Positions 15,041-22,561 of a stretch of DNA of 64,000 nucleotides are shown here, piece after piece; within the stretch, counting starts at the first letter, position 1; each line of letters opens with the position of its first letter. This DNA comes from Burkholderiales bacterium (lineage in GTDB: Bacteria; Pseudomonadota; Gammaproteobacteria; Burkholderiales; Burkholderiaceae_C), in contig JACRPO010000009.1 of assembly GCA_016223165.1 (NCBI GenBank), positions 434,001 to 498,000 of the forward strand, read 5' to 3'. The translations under genes and the position numbers were made by a program. The notes beneath the pieces were generated by a model. That model made no database searches. It was not told where the DNA came from and worked only from the letters and a program-made list of their open reading frames with translations.

Positions 15041-17000
15041 GGCGCGGCTCCAGCCCCGGCGCGGGGGGCGCGCCTGCCGGTGAAGTGGCGGCCAGCGCTG
15101 AAGTGGCAGATGAAGTCGCGGCTGAAGTGGCAGATGAGGTGGCAACCGAGGCCGCAGATGACGTCGCAACTGAGGCGGCGCCGCCGAAGCCCGCGCCCGG
15201 CTGCGCCTGCCCGAGATAGGCCTCCATCACCTCGGGCCGCTGCATCACCTCGGCCGCCGTGCCCTCGGCGAGCAGCTCGCCATGGTCGAAGACGACCACG
15301 CGGTCGGTGAGCGCCATCACGGCGCGCATCACGTGCTCGACGAAGACGACAGTGGCGCCCTGGTCGCGGATGCGCCGCACGAGAGCGACGGCATCGTCGA
15401 TCTCGGCCGGCGTCAGGCCGCACAGCACCTCGTCGAGCAGCACGAGGCGCGGCCGCGAGGCGAGCGCGCGCGCCAGCTCGAGGAACTTGCGCTGGTGCAG
15501 GTTGAGCTCGTCGGGCAGCACGTGCGCCTTGTCCTGCAGGCCGGCGAAGGTGAGCCAGGTGATCGCCTCGCGACGCGCCGCCTCGGGGTTGGGCAGGCCG
15601 CCGCCGAACATCGCCGCCAGCGCCACGTTGTCGAGCACGGTCTGGTGGCCGAAGGGGCGCGGGATCTGGTAGGTGCGCGCGATGCCGGCGCGGGCGATGC
15701 GGTGCGCGGCATGGCCGGCCAGCTCGCGGCCCTCGAAGACGACGCTGCCGGCGCTGGGCAGGTAGTGGCCGGTGACGACGTTGATGAAGGTCGACTTGCC
15801 CGAGCCATTGGGGCCGAGCAGGCCGAGGATCTCGCCGCGTCGCACCTCGACATCCACGCCGGCGAGCGCCTTCACGCCGCGGAAGGACTTCGCGAGGGCG
15901 GTGGCCTTGAGCAGCACCGTGCCGGTTGCCGGCGCGGGCACCGGCGGCCGCGACGAGAGAGCCGCCTCGCCAGCCGCAGGCGCAGCGTGGGCCCGTGCGG
16001 CCGCCTCGGCCGCCTCGGCCGCCTCGGCCGGATTTGCCACCGCGCCGCGCCGGCGCCCGAAGAGGCGCTGCAGCCGCGGCAGGATGCCGCCGGGCATGAA
16101 GAGGATGGCCGCGATCAGGATCACGCCCACCGCCGCCTTGCCCGCGACCGCGTAGTTGGCGGCGGTGAAGCTGTACAGCAGCAGCGTGATCGCCACCGCG
16201 CCGATGGCCGGCCCGGCCCAGTGGCGGCTGCCGCCGAGCACGCTCATCAGCACCACCGTCAGCGGCACGGTGATCGTGAAGACCTCGCCCACCGTCACGT
16301 AGTTGAGGAAGAGCGCGTGGATGCCGCCGGCCACGCCCGCAAGCGCGCAGGAGATGGCGAGTGCGACGAGCTTGTAGCGGTAGGTGGGCACGCCCATCAC
16401 CTCGGCCGCGTCCTCGTCGTCGTGGATCGCGAAGAGGCCCGCGCCGAGCTTGGACGCCGCGATGCCCCAGGCGACGAGCATCGTCAGCGTCGCCGCCGCC
16501 AGCGCCAGCAGGTAGAAGGTCGACGAGGCCGTCGGTCCGATCTTCGGCACCTCCACGCCGGCCAGCGAGACGCCGTTGCCGCCGTCGACGGGGGTGTTGA
16601 CGATGACGGTACCGAGCACGAAGGTCACGGCCAGCGTCAGCAGCGCGAACACTTCGCCGCGGATGCCCTTGACGCGGAAGACGATGGCGCCGACGACGAG
16701 GCCGAGCCCGCAGGCCACGGCCGCCGCGGCCGGCAGCGTCCACAGGAACGGCCAGTCCCAGCGCGCCATCAGCGTGGCGCTGGTGTAGATGCCGGCGCCG
16801 AAGAAGGCGCCGTGCCCGAACGAGAAGTAGCCGGTGTAGCCCGACAGGATGTTCCACGAGGTGGCGAGCACGATCCAGTGCAGGATCAGGTACAGCAGCG
16901 AGTCGTAGAACGCCGGCAGGCCGAGCGCGGGCACGAAGGCGAGCAGGAGGCCCGCGCCGACGATGGCGAGCGGCGTGCGCCGCGTGAGCAGCTTCGTCAT
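15033..17000 (-). CDS. Fused LivM permease - LivG ATPase
   Basis: A 655-residue fusion of two importer subunits that are usually separate proteins. Residues about 1-310 are the LivM permease, with the start MTKLLTRRTPLAIVGAG, the SFGHGAFFGAGIY motif and about eight to ten helices. A short linker with repeated Glu-Ala-Ala follows, and then the LivG ATPase: Walker A GPNGSGKST, IARTYQIPRPF, a signature reduced to LNLHQRKF, and Walker B LVLLDEVLCGLTP. The C-terminus carries a repetitive Ser/Ala/Thr tail (ASVATSSAASVATSSATSAA) encoded by degenerate DNA repeats at about 15085-15180. The ATG overlaps the livH stop (ATGA). There is no internal stop or frameshift. Confidence 0.92.
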   Translation of the reverse strand: MTKLLTRRTPLAIVGAGLLLAFVPALGLPAFYDSLLYLILHWIVLATSWNILSGYTGYFSFGHGAFFGAGIYTSATLMARWDWPFLWTLPAAAAVACGLGLVVGAIVFRVKGIRGEVFALLTLAVTFVLGTVIVNTPVDGGNGVSLAGVEVPKIGPTASSTFYLLALAAATLTMLVAWGIAASKLGAGLFAIHDDEDAAEVMGVPTYRYKLVALAISCALAGVAGGIHALFLNYVTVGEVFTITVPLTVVLMSVLGGSRHWAGPAIGAVAITLLLYSFTAANYAVAGKAAVGVILIAAILFMPGGILPRLQRLFGRRRGAVANPAEAAEAAEAAARAHAAPAAGEAALSSRPPVPAPATGTVLLKATALAKSFRGVKALAGVDVEVRRGEILGLLGPNGSGKSTFINVVTGHYLPSAGSVVFEGRELAGHAAHRIARAGIARTYQIPRPFGHQTVLDNVALAAMFGGGLPNPEAARREAITWLTFAGLQDKAHVLPDELNLHQRKFLELARALASRPRLVLLDEVLCGLTPAEIDDAVALVRRIRDQGATVVFVEHVMRAVMALTDRVVVFDHGELLAEGTAAEVMQRPEVMEAYLGQAQPGAGFGGAASVATSSAASVATSSATSAATSSATSALAATSPAGAPPAPGLEPRHA

Positions 17001-17854
17001 GCCGCGCGCCCCGGGCGGAAGAGCAGGATGGCGATGAGCAGCGTGAACGAGACCAGCGGCGCCCACGAAGGCGCCGTCACCGCCATCGTCACCGCCTCGC
17101 TGACGCCGATGACGATGCCGGCGATAAGCGGCGCCAGCGCGCGCCCGAGGCCGCCCAGCATCACCGCGGCGAAGACGACGCCGACCCAGGCGTAGATCTG
17201 CGAAGGCGCGAGCGTGAAGCCGAGCGCCAGGCACACGCCCGCCACCGAGGCCAGCGCCGAGCAGGTGCCGGCCAGCAGCAGCGCGTTGCGGCGCTGGTTG
17301 ATGCCGAAGGCGGCGGCGATCGGCGCATCCTCGGCCGAGGCGCGCAGCGCGCGGCCGAGGTCGGTGTAGCGCAGCACCGACCACACGGCGAACGAAAGGC
17401 CCACCGCGAACACGAGCGTGATCACCTCGGGCAGCGGCACGTACAGGCCCGCCACCTTCCAGCGCTGCTCGCCGTAGTGCGACTCGAGCTTGCGAAAGTC
17501 CGCTGTCCAGATCGTCTGGATGATCGCCTCGATGATGCCGGTGAGGCCGAAGGTGACGAGCAGCGAGTTGAACGGCGTGATCGCGAAGCGCGCCATCGCC
17601 GCGTGCAGCGCGGCGCCGAGCACGAAGAATCCCGGCACGATGACCAGCAGCGTGGCCAGCGGGTCCACGCCCATCGCCGCCATCTGGTAGCACAGGTAGG
17701 CGGAGAGGAAGGCGAAGGCGAAGTGCGCCAGGTTGATCAGCCGCAGCAGCCCCCAAGACAGGCTCAGGCCGAGCCCGAGCAGGCCGTAGAGGGCGCCGAC
17801 GAAGATGCCCGACAGCACGCTTTGCGCCAGCAGCGTGGCGCTGGGCCAGGTCAC
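16997..17854 (-). CDS. livH: Branched-chain-type ABC transporter permease LivH
   Basis: A 285-residue inner-membrane permease with about eight helices. LivH-type motifs are YGLLGLGLSLSWGLLRLINLAHF near the N-terminus, TDLGRALRASAEDAPIAAAFGI (the EAA-like coupling loop) and GGLGRALAPLIAGIVIGVSE. It starts at a GTG (17854) preceded by AAGG. Its stop overlaps the start of the livM-livG fusion. It lies downstream of the binding-protein gene across a 72-bp spacer that holds the second copy of an intergenic repeat. Confidence 0.93.
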   Translation of the reverse strand: MTWPSATLLAQSVLSGIFVGALYGLLGLGLSLSWGLLRLINLAHFAFAFLSAYLCYQMAAMGVDPLATLLVIVPGFFVLGAALHAAMARFAITPFNSLLVTFGLTGIIEAIIQTIWTADFRKLESHYGEQRWKVAGLYVPLPEVITLVFAVGLSFAVWSVLRYTDLGRALRASAEDAPIAAAFGINQRRNALLLAGTCSALASVAGVCLALGFTLAPSQIYAWVGVVFAAVMLGGLGRALAPLIAGIVIGVSEAVTMAVTAPSWAPLVSFTLLIAILLFRPGRAA

Positions 17855-17860
17855 TGGAGC

Positions 17861-17915
17861 ACCTTCGTGCTGCGCACTGCGGTATTCGCCTTGGGGCGGC
17901 CCGGCGGGCTCACGG
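17861..17915. repeat. Intergenic repeat shared with 11952-12007
   Basis: The second copy of the roughly 56-bp repeat described at 11952. It sits between livH and the stop codon of the binding-protein gene. Confidence 0.6.
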
Positions 17916-17926
17916 TGGCCGCGGGC

Positions 17927-19153
17927 TCAGTTCGTCTGCACCGTGGCGCCGGGCGCCGCGAACTCCTTCGGCCACACCACCTTCCACTGGCCGCCCTGCA
18001 CCTGCTTCACGCGCATGAGGTCGTCACCGTACTGGCCGGGGCCGTTGAAGCGCAGCTTGCCCTGCAGCGTTTCGACCTGGTTGGCGCGCAGCCAGGCGCC
18101 GATGGCCTTGTCGTCCAGGCTCTTGGTGGCGAGCACGCCCGCCTCGAGGATCTGCCAGGCCGTGTAGCTGGCGGCGGCCTGCACCTCCACCGAGACATCG
18201 GGCAGCTTGGCGGCCTTGCCGCGCTCGTGGAACAGCGCGATGAACTCGGCGGCGCCCCTGGCGTTGGTGAACGGCGGGTGCTCCTCGAAGATCGTCACCG
18301 ACAGCGCGTTCTTCGCCTCCGGCAGCGTCACCAGCTGGGCCGGCGAGGGGTAGATGTAGAAGTGCTGCGGCGGCACGTAGTCGATCTTCTTCATCGCGTC
18401 GAGCAGCATGTTGCCGTCCAGCCCGATGGAGCCCACCCACACGAAGTCGGGCTTGGCGTCCTTCACGCGGTTGGCGATGGGGCCGAAGTCGCGGTTGCCG
18501 AAGTCCCACTCGAGGAACAGCACCTCGGTGAGGCCGCGCTTCTTGATCGCCTCGCGCGCACCGGCCGAGAGGAACTGGATTGGCGGGAACTTGCTCGTCA
18601 CCACGGCCACCGTCTTCGGCGGCTTGGGCCCGGCGGCGAGCGCGTCGAACACGCTCTTGGGCACCGTGTTGCCCGGGTCGGCGCCGAGCGACCAGGCCGG
18701 GAACGAGTTCTCGTACTTGGCCAGCGACGGAATGCCGAACGTGTGGTGCACGAGCACCTTGCCGTACCGCTGCGCCACGCCCATCGCCGAGAGGATGCCC
18801 GGCGTGGCGTAGGGGCCCATCAGCAGGTCGACCTTGTCGACGGTGACGAGCTGCTCGTACAGCGTGCGGGCGAGGTCGGGCTTGCTCTGGTCGTCCTTGA
18901 GGATCCACTCGAGCGGCCGGCCGAGCCAGCCGCCCTTCTTGTTCGTCTGCTCGATGAAGATCTCGCCGACGATCTTGTGGATGAGCGCCGTGGCCGACAG
19001 CGGCCCGGTGAGCGCGAGCGTGCTGCCGATGCGGATGGGCCCGGCCTGCGCCTGCGCGATGCCATGACCGCCACCGAGGGCGGCGAGGCCGGCGACACCG
19101 GCGCCGAGAACGGCGCGGCGGCTCAGCGGATTCTTGCTGGGATGGTCGTTCAT
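17927..19153 (-). CDS. Periplasmic ABC substrate-binding protein, LivJ/LivK type (Peripla_BP_6)
   Basis: A 408-residue type I periplasmic binding protein. It has a Tat-like or Sec leader (LSRRAVLGAGVAGLAALGG, cleavage near AQAQA). The mature N-terminus PIRIGSTLALTGPLS and the segments EFIALFHERG and GKLRFNGPGQYGDDLMRVKQV are typical of the HAAT family. It feeds the LivH/LivM-G/LivF importer encoded next to it. The ATG at 19153 has a strong GAAGGAG. The ligand is not an obvious amino acid; binding proteins of this group in catabolic clusters often bind aromatic acids or amides. Confidence 0.93.
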   Translation of the reverse strand: MNDHPSKNPLSRRAVLGAGVAGLAALGGGHGIAQAQAGPIRIGSTLALTGPLSATALIHKIVGEIFIEQTNKKGGWLGRPLEWILKDDQSKPDLARTLYEQLVTVDKVDLLMGPYATPGILSAMGVAQRYGKVLVHHTFGIPSLAKYENSFPAWSLGADPGNTVPKSVFDALAAGPKPPKTVAVVTSKFPPIQFLSAGAREAIKKRGLTEVLFLEWDFGNRDFGPIANRVKDAKPDFVWVGSIGLDGNMLLDAMKKIDYVPPQHFYIYPSPAQLVTLPEAKNALSVTIFEEHPPFTNARGAAEFIALFHERGKAAKLPDVSVEVQAAASYTAWQILEAGVLATKSLDDKAIGAWLRANQVETLQGKLRFNGPGQYGDDLMRVKQVQGGQWKVVWPKEFAAPGATVQTN

Positions 19154-19190
19154 GGCTTGTCTCCTTCGGGTTGTGAGTGAAACGGCGGGT

Positions 19191-20207
19191 TCATTCCGCC
19201 TTCAGGCCGGCCGCGCGCACGAGCTTCGTCCAGCGCTCGAGGTCGCGCGCGAGCATCGAGCGGGTCTCTTCGGCACCCAGCGGCAGCGGTCGCCCGCCGG
19301 CCTTGGTGAAGGTTTCCTTCACCTCGGGCAGTTGGGCCACGCGCTGCAGCTCGGTGCGCAGGCGGGCGAGCACGGCAGCGGGCGTCCTGGCCGGCGCGAA
19401 AAGGCCGAACCACGATTCGAGATCGAGCTCGACGCCGCTCTCGCGCAGCGTCGGCAGATCGGGGTGCATGGGGTTGCGCTGCGCGCCCGAAGTGGCCAGG
19501 CCCTTGACGGTGCCGCCGCCCACCTGGCCGCGCGCCGTGGGCGCGAGGTCGAAGAAGAGGTCGACGCGGCCGCCGAGCAGGTCTTGATACGCCGCCTGCG
19601 CGCCCTTGTACGGGACGTGCAGCAGCTCGACGCCGGCCTGGTGCCACAGCGCCGCGGCGAGCACATGCTGGCCCGAGCCGTTGCCAGCCGAGGCGTAGGT
19701 GAAGGCCTTGGGTTGCGCCTTGGCCTTGGCCAGCAAGTCGGCGAGCGACGCGACGGCGAGGTCCTTGCGCCCCATCAGCGTGTAGCTGTAGGCGACCGCG
19801 TTACCGACCGGCTCGAAGTCCCTCACCGGGTCGTAGGGCAGGCTCGGGTACAGGCCGCTGTTGAGCACCATGTTCGACACCGAGCCGACGAGCAGCGTGT
19901 AGCCGTCGGGCGCGGCCTTGGCCGCGGCATCGGTGCCCACCAGCGTGCCGGAGCCGGGGCGGTTCTCGACGACGACGCTTTGCCCGAAGCCCTTGGCGAG
20001 CTGCTCGGCAAGCGTGCGGCCGACGAAGTCGAAGCCGCCGCCGGGCGGCTGCGGCACGATGATCTTCAGCGGCCTGCCCGGAAAGTCCGCCTGCGCGCGG
20101 CCGATGCCAGGCAAGCCGAGCGCAGCGGCACCGAGCAGGACGTTTCGCCGTGTTGGCCCACCCTCGCGCGCGCGGGAGAAGAGGCCAAGGTGCAATGCCT
20201 TCGTCAT
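19191..20207 (-). CDS. Bug/TctC-family periplasmic solute receptor
   Basis: A 338-residue extracytoplasmic receptor of the tripartite tricarboxylate transporter type. The leader contains TRRNVLLGAAALGLPGIGRAQA. The mature start FPGRPLKIIVPQPPGGGFDFV, the loop VVENRPGSGTLVGTDAAAKA and the LPTLRESGVELDLESWFGLF stretch are family hallmarks. The usual TctA and TctB membrane partners are absent, as for most Bug proteins in Burkholderiales. The ATG at 20207 is one base after the stop of the preceding gene. It may bind the cluster's carboxylate substrate or act as a sensor. Confidence 0.93.
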   Translation of the reverse strand: MTKALHLGLFSRAREGGPTRRNVLLGAAALGLPGIGRAQADFPGRPLKIIVPQPPGGGFDFVGRTLAEQLAKGFGQSVVVENRPGSGTLVGTDAAAKAAPDGYTLLVGSVSNMVLNSGLYPSLPYDPVRDFEPVGNAVAYSYTLMGRKDLAVASLADLLAKAKAQPKAFTYASAGNGSGQHVLAAALWHQAGVELLHVPYKGAQAAYQDLLGGRVDLFFDLAPTARGQVGGGTVKGLATSGAQRNPMHPDLPTLRESGVELDLESWFGLFAPARTPAAVLARLRTELQRVAQLPEVKETFTKAGGRPLPLGAEETRSMLARDLERWTKLVRAAGLKAE

Positions 20208-20208
20208 C

Positions 20209-20838
20209 TCAACGCTCCAGCGGGCCGCCGGCAAGCCAGCGCGCGCCGCGGCGATAGAGTTCCTCGACGACCGCGCCCTTGAGCATCGGCATGTCGAGCT
20301 TGACCTTGTAGCCGATGCCCGTCTGGATGTAGGCGAGGTGGCGGTAGCCCTCGGGGAACGAGGCGAGCCGCGCGACGTCGAGCCGCACCACGGCCGCCGG
20401 GTCGATGGGGTCGATGCGGTCCTTCTCGTAGATGGGCTGGCGGTGCAGCAGCTTCCACTCGGGTCCTGGGTCGCCCGGGTGCTTCGTCACGAAGTCGTAG
20501 AAGCGGCCGGTGCAGACGATGTCGCAGGGCACGCCCTCCACCAGCCCGCGCTGGCTGATCGTCATCTTCGTCTGCGCGACGGCACGGTCGGCATGCACGC
20601 CCTGCCCCACCTCGATGGCCGAGCCGCCGAGGAAGTGCAGGATGCTCACGCCCTTGGCCCAGCCCTCCTGCGTGACGCGGATGAACTCCTGGTACGGCCC
20701 CTGGAACCAGGTGGCCATCATCACGCCCTCGGGGTGCCAGCAGGTGGCGAAGCGCTCCCAGTCGCCGGCGTCGCGCCAGACGGCCCAGCGCTCGACCAGG
20801 CGGCGGATGAGGAGTTCGTCGTGCAGGCTGGCTTCCAT
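20209..20838 (-). CDS. SnoaL/NTF2-like small subunit-type protein
   Basis: A 209-residue protein with a cone-shaped NTF2-like fold. It starts MEASLHDELLIRRLVERW and continues with WAVWRDAGDWERFATCWHPEGVMM, the standard SnoaL_4 opening, then DRAVAQTKMTISQRG and TGRFYDFV. Members act as isomerases, hydratases, or small subunits of ring hydroxylases. No large oxygenase subunit is nearby, so a stand-alone isomerase or hydrolase role is more likely. The C-terminal 60 residues (GYRHLAYIQTGIGYKVKLDM) extend the core. It is tightly coupled to the Bug receptor gene downstream. Confidence 0.85.
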   Translation of the reverse strand: MEASLHDELLIRRLVERWAVWRDAGDWERFATCWHPEGVMMATWFQGPYQEFIRVTQEGWAKGVSILHFLGGSAIEVGQGVHADRAVAQTKMTISQRGLVEGVPCDIVCTGRFYDFVTKHPGDPGPEWKLLHRQPIYEKDRIDPIDPAAVVRLDVARLASFPEGYRHLAYIQTGIGYKVKLDMPMLKGAVVEELYRRGARWLAGGPLER

Positions 20839-20855
20839 GACTGTTCGCTCCGCGC

Positions 20856-21329
20856 TCACGCCTCGCGCCCGAGGGCGCGCAGCAGTTCGGCCACCGGCCC
20901 GGCCGCCGTGGCCGCGGCCGATGGGGTGAAAGTGGCGCGCACGGTCGGCCGCGCCCCGGGCCCCGGCGGCCGGTGCTGGTTGAGCGCCGTCACCAGCGTC
21001 GTCAGGCCCAGCACTTCGGACAGCAACGCGAGCTCGTGCGCTTGCTGCGGGTCTTCGGGGTCGTGATCGTTGCCGGGCGGGCGGCCGCCCGCGTTGGTCC
21101 CCACGTCCGGCCCCACGTCCGGCCCGACCGTCGGCCCCGTGGCGCGCCCGGCCGCGGCCAGGAAGCGCAGGCCCGAGCGCCACTCGGCCTCGGTGAGCCT
21201 GACCTCGCGCGCGAAGGCGTGCAGGTGCTGCACGAGGCTCGTCATCACGTCGCGCAGGCGCGCGTCTTCGGCGCCGGCGTGGCAGGCGATCACGGCCTGG
21301 GTGATGTGGTCCTCGTCGATCAGGTGCAT
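20856..21329 (-). CDS. Stand-alone intradiol dioxygenase N-terminal domain protein
   Basis: A 157-residue protein that resembles only the helical N-terminal domain of intradiol dioxygenases. Its ITQAVIACHAGAEDARLRDV, LHAFAREVRLTEAEWRSGLRFL and LALLSEVLGLTTLVTALNQH align with residues about 11-95 of the complete enzyme at 10959-11858. The catalytic beta-sandwich and all iron ligands are missing. A glycine/valine insert (GPTVGPDVGPDVGTNAGG), coded by degenerate tandem repeats at about 21100-21145, separates the two halves. It is the first gene of the leftward cluster. The start is uncertain: ATG 21329 is chosen, but a TTG at 21398 is possible. It could be a dimerisation partner, a ligand-sensing module or a decayed remnant. 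Confidence 0.72.
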   Translation of the reverse strand: MHLIDEDHITQAVIACHAGAEDARLRDVMTSLVQHLHAFAREVRLTEAEWRSGLRFLAAAGRATGPTVGPDVGPDVGTNAGGRPPGNDHDPEDPQQAHELALLSEVLGLTTLVTALNQHRPPGPGARPTVRATFTPSAAATAAGPVAELLRALGREA

Positions 21330-21545
21330 GGCGCGCGCTTGGGCTGCGGTCTCGTGCGGGCTTCGGGGATGCGGCGGGATCAGGTGGGGATCGATCAACT
21401 GCGATCAGGAGGTGCGATCAGGTGCGCTGGGTGCGGGCATGTGCGGGGTGGCGACCGTGGAGCGCGAATCTAGACTTCCACGCATGGAGCGAAAAGGTCG
21501 CGGAGAGAAACCACTTTTCCGGCGGCCGCAAAACTACGGGTAAAC
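21330..21545. promoter_or_regulatory. Divergent control region between lysR and the catabolic cluster
   Basis: This spacer separates the leftward cluster from the rightward LysR gene, the usual position of LysR binding sites and both promoters. An interrupted dyad TCCA-CGCA-TGGA (21477-21488) lies within CTTCCACGCATGGAGC and fits the T-N11-A pattern. Base composition becomes more A-rich from 21489 to 21545 (AGCGAAAAGG, GAAACCACTTTTCC). No promoter hexamers could be set with confidence. Confidence 0.5.
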
Positions 21546-22460
21546 ATGGATCGGTGGACCGAGATCGCGCTCTTCGTGCAGGTGGCCGAGCTCGGCAGCC
21601 TGACGAAGGCGGCCGAGGCGCTGGACCTCTCCAACGCCGCCGCCAGCCGGCACCTCGCGGCGCTGGAAGAGCGGCTGGCGGCGCGCCTGGTGCAGCGCAA
21701 CACGCGGCGGCTCTCGCTCACCGAGGTGGGCGAGTCGTTCTACCGCCGCTGCAAGCCGCTGCTCGGCGAGCTGCACGAGGCCGAAGCCGAGGTGGGCGCC
21801 ACCGTGCTCAAGCCCACCGGCGTGCTGCGCATCACCGGCAGCCTCTCGTTCTGCATGATCCACATCGCGCCCAAGCTGCCCGAGTTCACCGAGCGCTACC
21901 CCGACCTGCGCGTGGAGATCGTGGCCGCCAACCGCTACTACGACCTGCTGGACAGCGGCATCGACGTCGCCATCCGCACGCGCGAGTTCGAGGCCGACTC
22001 CAACATCACCGTGCGGCGGCTGGCCGAGACGCGGCGCATCCTCGCCGCCAGCCCGCAGTACCTGCAGCGCCACGGCGCGCCGGCGACGCCGCAGGAACTG
22101 GCGCAGCACAAGCTGCTCATCTACACCAACGCGCACAACCCGGATCAACTGCGCTTTACACGGGACGGCCAGGTGCTGGTGCTGCCGGTGAAGGGCCTGC
22201 TCGAAGCCAATGACGGCCAGGTGCTGCGCGCGGCGGCGCTGAAGCACCTGGGGATACTCGTGCAGCCGATGTACATCGTGCACGAGGATGTGGTGGCCGG
22301 GCGGCTGGTGCCGGTGCTGAGGGAGTGGGAGCTGCCGAGGCTGACGGTGAATGTGGCGTACCAGTCGCGGAGGCATCTGCCGGCGAAGGTGCGGTGCTTC
22401 GTGGACTTTCTGGTGGAGCAGTTTGAGAAGAATGACTATGAGAGGCGGTGGACGGCGTGA
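21546..22460 (+). CDS. LysR-family transcriptional regulator
   Basis: A 304-residue regulator with an N-terminal winged helix (residues 1-60: FVQVAELGSLTKAAEALDLS, NAAASRHLAALEERLAARLV, TRRLSLTEVG) and a periplasmic-binding-like effector domain after about residue 90. It is transcribed away from the dioxygenase and importer cluster, the classical arrangement for control of that cluster by its substrate or an intermediate. The ending FVDFLVEQFEKNDYERRWTA is typical of the CrgA-like subgroup. The downstream gene starts 101 bp away and belongs to a different, defence-related block. Confidence 0.93.
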   Translation: MDRWTEIALFVQVAELGSLTKAAEALDLSNAAASRHLAALEERLAARLVQRNTRRLSLTEVGESFYRRCKPLLGELHEAEAEVGATVLKPTGVLRITGSLSFCMIHIAPKLPEFTERYPDLRVEIVAANRYYDLLDSGIDVAIRTREFEADSNITVRRLAETRRILAASPQYLQRHGAPATPQELAQHKLLIYTNAHNPDQLRFTRDGQVLVLPVKGLLEANDGQVLRAAALKHLGILVQPMYIVHEDVVAGRLVPVLREWELPRLTVNVAYQSRRHLPAKVRCFVDFLVEQFEKNDYERRWTA

Positions 22461-22561
22461 GTTCTTGGTCCGTTCTGCCATTGACGCACGCGGTTTAGCA
22501 CCGAAGCGCGACAGCTGCGGAGCTAGTCTTTCGGGACCAAGGCACTTCCACTGCGCGCCAA

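Noticed and set aside
14336..19153. Amino-acid (leucine) transporter assignment
   Set aside because: The subunits are Liv-type, but embedding in a ring-cleavage and amidohydrolase cluster with a divergent LysR makes a leucine-specific role unsupported; only the transporter family is called.
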